This document shows positions 58,457-64,000 of a stretch of 64,000 nucleotides of DNA, in pieces. Made by a program: the position numbers and the translations under genes. The DNA lies in contig CM071568.1 of the NCBI GenBank assembly GCA_036426205.1, positions 46,020,483 through 46,084,482 on the forward strand. Reading direction: 5' to 3'. Source of the DNA: Ascaphus truei (taxonomy: Eukaryota > Chordata > Amphibia > Anura > Ascaphidae). The notes beneath the pieces were generated by a model. It was not told where the DNA came from. It did not search any database and saw only the letters and a list, made by a program, of their open reading frames with translations. Within the stretch, counting starts at the first letter, position 1; each line of letters opens with the position of its first letter.

Positions 58457-59195
58457 TGTCACATCCGAGCTACTCCAGTCACGTGACCGCCCTCGCTGAC
58501 GCGTCACAAACGGGGTTTTCCTGCGCACACGCACGGCTAAGGGCAGTATAACACGCACGATCAGTGAGAAGCTGCCAAACCTCCCACTGGGGGGAACTCG
58601 GCCGTACACCTCGCGTGACGTCAGCGCTTCCGCGACGCGCATCGCCACGGCCGCGGGTTTGCTCCGGCAAACCAAGGCAATCACCAGGAAAGCATGACCT
58701 GCAGGCTGTTTCTAAATTACGCTGCTCGGCACACCATATGAGGACCACCACACCCTTGCAAGCGTAATTGGGATCCTCCTGCATATATACCTGCTCCTGT
58801 CTGGCATTCCTGTGCTGAGCATAAACTCCTGTTATGCATTGTGCTCACCGCTGCTGTATAGTTTTGTCTTTGAACTTTGTCCTGTCCTGTTGACCCTGCT
58901 GTTACTTCGGATTTCTACACTCTCCAGCACTTTGACCCCGGCTTCGTTACGACTCGACTACTCTACCTATTAACCGGGCACCTATGCTACGAAACTCTTA
59001 CCTACCCTTACCCCGGACTCTCCAACCCTGGAACACGGCAAGTACCCTGACTACCCTGACCTCTCCAACCCTACGACGCGATACAACTTGGACTACGCAT
59101 TCCGGACAGGACTGCGTGGTTGTGGGTCGGTGCCTTTCTATCCCCACCTCAGCCCCGCGGTCTTTCGTCCTGTTTGTGGTGAGCGCAGCGTGACA
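58457..59195 (+). repeat. Ty3/gypsy 3' LTR, complete
   Basis: TGTCACATCCG... GCGTGACA, 739 bp, with TG/CA ends. It is followed by CATAC (59196-59200), matching CATAC before the 5' LTR (55090-55094): a perfect 5 bp target duplication. It contains CGCACACGCACGGC and CTGCATATATACCTG (TATA-like). Confidence 0.92.
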
Positions 59196-59199
59196 CATA

Positions 59200-60118
59200 C
59201 CAATACATACATTTGAGCGCAGGCAGCGGCGCGAAAAGATGAATTTCTTCATTTTTGCCGCTGTCTGTCGGCTCCCCTCTCCCTGCCGTGCGCGTGCGCA
59301 GCACATCTATAAATCCACGCGCACGGCATAGCGCGCGCCCGCCACTATAAAACGGGCCTGAGATTGAGATCCACCGCTAAACATTTTTCATACCGGAAAT
59401 ACAGAGCTGTGTTGAATTGGTGGTCTTGGTAGCCTTTGATGAAAATGTATTCCCTCTATCTTTTCTGCGATACAAATCTGATTTAGGTAGGTAATGGGCT
59501 TGGACCTAACGGAGAAAGGAGTTCTAAGCTTGGAGTGATGCACTTTGTGTAAAAAAAAAACCACAGATCTCAGGACAGACACAGGGCTTCTTTGTTTTTA
59601 AATAGGCATCTAAATATTCTCAATCCATAATAAAAGATAACGGGGTTTGTGGGAGTAATGGACTTGGAAAATGGTGATGTACCCTTAAATCTCACGACAG
59701 TCGTATTGAAGAGCTAACGTTGTAAGTGCCTGTGAAGGAAGGTAAAAATAGCAATTGTGAAGTAGTATAAATATCGTTGTAGGACAGTGGTACTCGTACA
59801 AGCGCATAAGTGGCAAAACCTTACTCTGTATTGATATCTAATCATTATTATGCATCCAACACAATCGTAGGCTTTGGAGGTGAAATTACAGCAATTTTCA
59901 TATATCTTTAGCATGATCATTTAATGATTTTGGTTTTGTGAACTCTTGATCTACAAAGGATTATTGGCTTTACAAACAACTGGGTTTGACTTTGCAAATT
60001 GCTGCGTTCATTTATGGTCTCTATATTAGACTGTTGGGAATTTTATTGATTACACGTCCTTTAGGCTGACCTGGAGGATGTTTTGTATCTTGATACTTTA
60101 TTACAAAATAAATGTATG

Positions 60119-60182
<64 letters not shown>

Positions 60183-60272
60183 AATTATTATTATTTTTAT
60201 ATATATATATTTGTTTATTTACCAAGCTATTTGTTTCGTGCTCTGTCCTTGGCATCATTGTATAAGTACTAA
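59200..60272. other. Intron, GC-rich left edge then AT-rich
   Basis: 59215-59350 is GC-rich and may be the other half of a repeat split by the gypsy element. The rest shows only a (GT)n tract at 60132-60172. Nothing coding. Confidence 0.45.
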
Positions 60273-60274
60273 TA

Positions 60275-60646
60275 CAGCTGAACCCCGTTATAATGCGGCC
60301 CTTGGGGTCCACGGAATGAGACCGCGTTATAACCGGGATCGCGTAAATTTCGCCGCGTGAGGACTTACCGGCATCTGTATTTCTCTCCTCTCTGCGGCTC
60401 GCTCTCTCCTCTCCCTGCCGTAGACTGTCGAGCGCAGGGGAGGGTCATGTTTGTGTCCTATGACCCTCCTCAGCGCTCAAAATTCCACGGCAGGGAGAGG
60501 AGAGAGCGAGCCGCAGAGAGGGGAGAAATGCAGATTCTGGTAAGTCCTCGCGCGGCTAAATTTACGCGATCCCGTAAAAAAAAATTGGAGGTGTTTTTTT
60601 AAATTGGGAGCCACGTTTAGACCGCGGATCGTGCTATAATGAGCTG
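60275..60646. mobile_element. TA-flanked TIR fold-back element
   Basis: CAGCTGAACCCCGTTATAAT after TA (60273-60274), and ...GTGCTATAATGAGCTG before TA (60647-60648). The interior is an almost perfect fold-back: 60340-60425 against 60485-60575 (GAGGACTTACCGGCATCTG... / ...CAGATTCTGGTAAGTCCTC). It is the smallest full member of the family here. Confidence 0.9.
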
Positions 60647-60954
60647 TACTTAGCACATCATCTAGAATGAGAAATCGCAATACATAATTGTAATGTAATG
60701 AAATATAGTCAAACATTAAATAAGCACCAATCATTGTGTACCAGAAACCTACAATAAATAGGGCTGGATCTCACAATATAGTAAGCCGTTAAGCTTTATA
60801 AAGTTCTTTAAAAAAATTTTTTTGGTCGAAGTAAATAGGACACACTTAGCAATTATGTTCCTTCATCAGTCATTTCTTGTTGTGCTTTCTTTTGTAACCC
60901 GTCTGCTGGCAGCATTAGGATTACAGATAACATGAAATGGTGTATTTTGTGCAG

Positions 60955-61211
60955 GTGTGGAAGATGAATTGGGTACACAAATGCAGTATCCATCCCCAGA
61001 AATGTACACCTTGGATGATGCTGATCAACAAGGATGGGTATCGTGGGCCTGGTCTTTTGTTCCTGCTATAGTCGGTTATGAGAATGAAGGAGAAGAAAGC
61101 TACCCTTTATCAGAGGATGGAGTAACACTACAAAGGCCAAAATCCCAGCTATCCAAAGACCCAATTGTCTCCATAGGATTCTATTGCACCAAAGCCACGA
61201 TCACGTTTAAG
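60955..61211 (+). CDS. vps13b: vps13b internal coding exon (fourth in window)
   Basis: This 257 bp exon follows the acceptor TTTTGTGCAG and ends at the donor GTATGT. Two bases complete the glycine codon left open by the exon at 13970-14144, and the exon ends in phase 0. The frame begins GVEDELGTQMQYPSPEMYTL, a variable acidic segment. It continues with the conserved block QQGWVSWAWSFVPAIV and ends with KDPIVSIGFYCTKATITFK, both recognisable VPS13B signatures. The variable segment appears a little shorter than the human one. That could be a real loop difference or a small exon missed in the intron. The open frame runs on past 61211 into the intron, but family alignment and the donor place the end here. 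Confidence 0.96.
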
Positions 61212-61367
61212 GTATGTTATTTAACTTACATTGTAAGCTGTTTGGGGGTCCGTTACCTTATGTTGTCATTTACCGTTGCACTTATCCCCATTGTTCACAT
61301 TTTTCACCCTTGCCGATTCCACATCCGGGTCAAATTTGTGAGTAGCATCAGAGTAGTGTTTAGGATA

Positions 61368-61617
61368 CAGGCAGTCCTCGGTTATCCGACACAATGCGTT
61401 ACTCAAAATGGCGGTGGATAGCGAAACGTTGTAAAGCAAAACACGTTTTCCCATAGGAAAACTGTTTAAATGAAAGGTTCCGTTCCTGAAGGCATTTTTA
61501 ATGCTAAAATACACAAAATATTTTACGCAGGCAATAAGATATGCAGCACACACATAAATTATATAGTGCATATACTGTAATATATATATATATATATAGT
61601 AAAACGAGGATTGCCTG
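61368..61617. mobile_element. TA-flanked MITE (CAGGCAGTCCTCGG ends)
   Basis: CAGGCAGTCCTCGGTTATCC starts after TA (61366-61367). AAAACGAGGATTGCCTG ends before TA (61618-61619). CAG/CTG ends with a TA duplication fit pogo/Tigger-like elements. The interior has CAAAATGGCGGTGGATAGCG. Confidence 0.85.
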
Positions 61618-61619
61618 TA

Positions 61620-62935
61620 GATTGTTGGTTTGAGACAGGTGAGGGGCAGGAATTACAGCAGGTTGTTACAGTAATGGAAACGGGAGAGAATGAGGGCCTG
61701 TGTCAGAGTTTTAGCAGTCAAGCAACAGAGGAAAGGGCGTATCTTTGTAATATTGCTGCGGAAAAAGCCACATGTTTCAGATACGTTTTGAATGTGAGAG
61801 AGGAGTCGAGTGTGATCCCTAAGCAGCGTGCTTGCGCTACTGGGTGTATGACAGAACTTCCAACAGTAATGTGGAAGGAGGTAGTGGGGCCAGGTTTGGG
61901 ATGATATATGAGGAGCTCTGTTTACGACATGTTGAGTTTAAGTTGGCGGGGGGGCATCCAGGATGATATCGCAGAGAGACATTCAGAAACTTTGGTCTGT
62001 ATAGCAGGTTTATGGTCAGGGGTTGAGAACTAAATTTTTGTGTCGTCGGCATAGAGGTGATATTTGAACCCAAGAGATGTGATTAGGTCACCTAGAGAGA
62101 GTGTGTGTATAGAGAAAAGAGGAGAGGTCCCAGGACAGAGCCCTGGATTACTCCCACAGAGAGATCAATAGAGGAGGAGGTATTAGCAGAAGAGACATTG
62201 AAAGTACGATGGGAGAGCTAAGAGGAGAGCCAGGATAGAGCTTTATACCAATAGTCTCCAGTCTCCATAGGATGCTGCCAGAATCACTCTACTCTCCTAA
62301 ATTTGTCTCAGCGTCTCCCCTGCTGAAATCCCTCTCCTGGCTTCCTATCAAATCCTGCATCTAATACTCAATTCTCCTCCTCACTTTTAAAGCTTTACAC
62401 TCCCTCCTTACTGTACATCTCAGCCCTAATTTCTCGCTATGCCCCATCCCGACTTGTGTTCCGCTCAAGAATGTCTTCACTCTACCCCCTTTGTATCTAT
62501 AGCCCTCTCCTGCCTTAAACCTTTCTCGCCGACTGCTCCACACCCCTGGAATGCCCGATCCCTCGATATCTGACAAGCACCCTCTCTATCCACCTTTAAG
62601 ACCCACCTTAAAACACACCTCCTTAACGAAGCATATGAGTAGCTCCGTGGCTAATACATTACACTTGATACATAAAGCTTGCCCCCCTGCAGATGCACTT
62701 ACCAGAACGCCCTCCTACAGTCTCTGTACGTTCTTCCTACCTACCAATTAGATTGTAAGCTCTTCGGAGCAGGGAGGCCTCTTCCTGAATGTTTATTTTT
62801 TTATGTCTGAAGCACTTATTCCCATGTTCTGTTATTTGTATTTGTTATTCATATGATCGTCATGTGTATTACTGCTGTGAAGCACTATGTCTATTAATGG
62901 CGATATATAAATAAAGACATACACACATACACACA
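61620..62935 (+). mobile_element. L2-type LINE 3' copy with 5' inversion
   Basis: 61620-62240 reads on the minus strand: [20 protein letters not shown] near 62170-62110, then [11 protein letters not shown] with YADD at 62053-62042, followed by the RT thumb region. From about 62250 the plus strand continues the same element (CAGTCTCCATAGGATGCTGC... CTCCTGGCTTCCTATCAAAT). It runs to the tail ATTGTAAGCTCTTCGGAGCA... ATATATAAATAAAGAC at 62935. The two halves abut in element coordinates, with one half inverted. Confidence 0.85.
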
Positions 62936-62939
62936 TATA

Positions 62940-63318
62940 TACATACATACACACATCCTAGAGTCACCTCTGGGAGGCTTATTACCAAGAGGCCTCACCC
63001 TCATGCTCACTTTACCAGATGTGGGTCATGTTCTGTGACTGTGGGGAATATTTAAATACATGGGAATACTTGTGCAAACAGGACAGACAAGGAGTCACTG
63101 GGAGAAATGAATCTGAAAAGACTTTACATTGTAATTGGTGCAGTATATAGACGGACATTGCATGTGTAACTATAAATGTGTTTTATTTAGTTGAGAAAAT
63201 AATTTGTGGGTTATTTGATGTATATCCAGAGTGAGGAAAAGGAAGCAGACCGTTATTTGTTTAGTGTTATGTTGTTTGCTTATTCTATAATTGTGTCCTT
63301 AAATGTCTTTGGAGTACA
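62940..63318. other. Intron, no recognised element
   Basis: Short (ACAT)n tract at 62925-62955. No coding or repeat structure is seen. Confidence 0.5.
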
Positions 63319-63450
63319 TGCATCAAGTGTTGGTATGGGTTATCACACCCGTTCAGGCACTAATTCCCATTCAAGTCAATGGGAGTTAACGTTGGAACAG
63401 GTGCGATAACCCATACTGGCGTGAAAACCCATACTGGCGCTTGATGCATG
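63319..63450. mobile_element. Short fold-back MITE
   Basis: CATGCATCAAGTGTTGGTAT at the left and ATACTGGCGCTTGATGCATG at the right are inverted. Internal inverted blocks GGGTTATCACACC / GGTGCGATAACCC are also present. It lies directly beside the hAT MITE at 63463. Confidence 0.8.
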
Positions 63451-63462
63451 TGCCCCTTAGAG

Positions 63463-63698
63463 CAGGGGTGCGCAAACTGAGGGGCTGGGGGCGTGAGATT
63501 TTCGGGGGGGGGGGGGGGGCTGCGTGGAGGTTACAGTGGCCCGCGCTTTCCCGAAGGCATTTAAATGAAATACCGGGTATCGCACGAGGCCTCTGTAACT
63601 TTACTTACCTTAACTTTCCAGCGACACGTCGCCACGGCAGCCCGCAGGGTCACGCAATGTCGCGTTGCCATGGCATAGGAGAAGTTTGCGCACCCCTG
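63463..63698. mobile_element. hAT-type MITE (GTGCGCAAACT ends)
   Basis: The ends are CAGGGGTGCGCAAACT and AGTTTGCGCACCCCTG. The flanks CCTTAGAG (63455-63462) and CCTCAGAG (63699-63706) match at 7 of 8. It has a poly-G run and the same body as 7871-8112. Confidence 0.88.
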
Positions 63699-63706
63699 CC
63701 TCAGAG

Positions 63707-64000
63707 TGCCAAAACATATAGGTTGTTTTTTTATTGTCCTTAAGTAGATTACACTTTACAGTGCCTCAGAGAGTGTTTAAAGAGGCTCTCCTGGCGACAC
63801 CTTTTTTTGTATGAGTTATAAAAAAAGATTTGAAGCGGGGGGAGTCTCCGGATCTGAACCGCGTTGATTTCAGCTCCGGGAAATCCCTGCTTCCCGAGAC
63901 ACTTGCATCGATAGGGGCAGGTGGTAGGAGCCCCAAATGGGTTCACAACATGGCAGGTTACAATACGATAGGAAGCCGCAGCGTCATCCCTTGTGTGCTT
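63707..64000. other. Intron end of window
   Basis: Mixed composition. A GC-rich stretch (63835-63960) contains CAGCTCCGGGAAATCCCTGC. I do not recognise it. Confidence 0.4.

Overview
The window is nuclear DNA from a vertebrate with large, repeat-filled introns. The repeat set points to an anuran amphibian: frog-type non-autonomous hAT elements, Penelope-like elements with hammerhead-type termini, L2/CR1-type LINEs and CORE-SINEs. This assignment is inference, because no species-diagnostic locus is present.

The only host gene I can identify is vps13b (COH1; Cohen syndrome gene in humans), on the + strand. Four consecutive coding exons are visible at 10597-10764, 11756-11937, 13970-14144 and 60955-61211. 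All have canonical AG/GT borders and matching phases. Together they encode roughly residues 138-400 of this giant bridge-like lipid-transfer protein. The window starts inside the preceding intron (1-10596) and ends inside the following one (61212-64000). The introns between exons are 991 bp, 2,032 bp and 46,810 bp.

Layout: 1-10596 holds two CORE-SINE copies, a fold-back MITE, and a 2.9 kb TA-flanked terminal-inverted-repeat (TIR) element filled with a TGCACACACTCTCAC-type satellite and inserted in a LINE 3' tail. It also holds an antisense LINE 3' fragment. 10597-14144 carries exons 1-3 of the window, with a CR1-like LINE relic interrupted by a hAT MITE.

The 46.8 kb intron is a repeat trap. 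It contains an antisense Penelope-like element (15.6-18.4 kb), a second TIR element (18.6-19.5 kb), a third satellite-bearing TIR element (21.0-23.2 kb) and a near-complete Penelope-like element (24.9-29.0 kb). These are followed by several MITEs, a LINE inserted in a hAT element (34.9-37.8 kb), Harbinger-like MITEs (37.8-38.9 kb), an unexplained GC-rich block (40.4-41.5 kb), a LINE with a 2A-like motif (45.8-49.3 kb), an unidentified antisense coding-like tract (52.3-54.0 kb) and an internally deleted Ty3/gypsy element (55.1-59.2 kb). After the fourth exon come a TA-flanked MITE, a LINE with a 5' inversion, and another hAT MITE.

The most unusual element is a TIR family (ends near CAGCTGAACCCCGTTATAAC, TA target duplications, pogo/Tigger-like). 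Its members here carry expanded satellites, tRNA-like modules or a fold-back. Many near-identical stretches differ by single-base indels, so part of the satellite and duplication structure may be long-read assembly noise.
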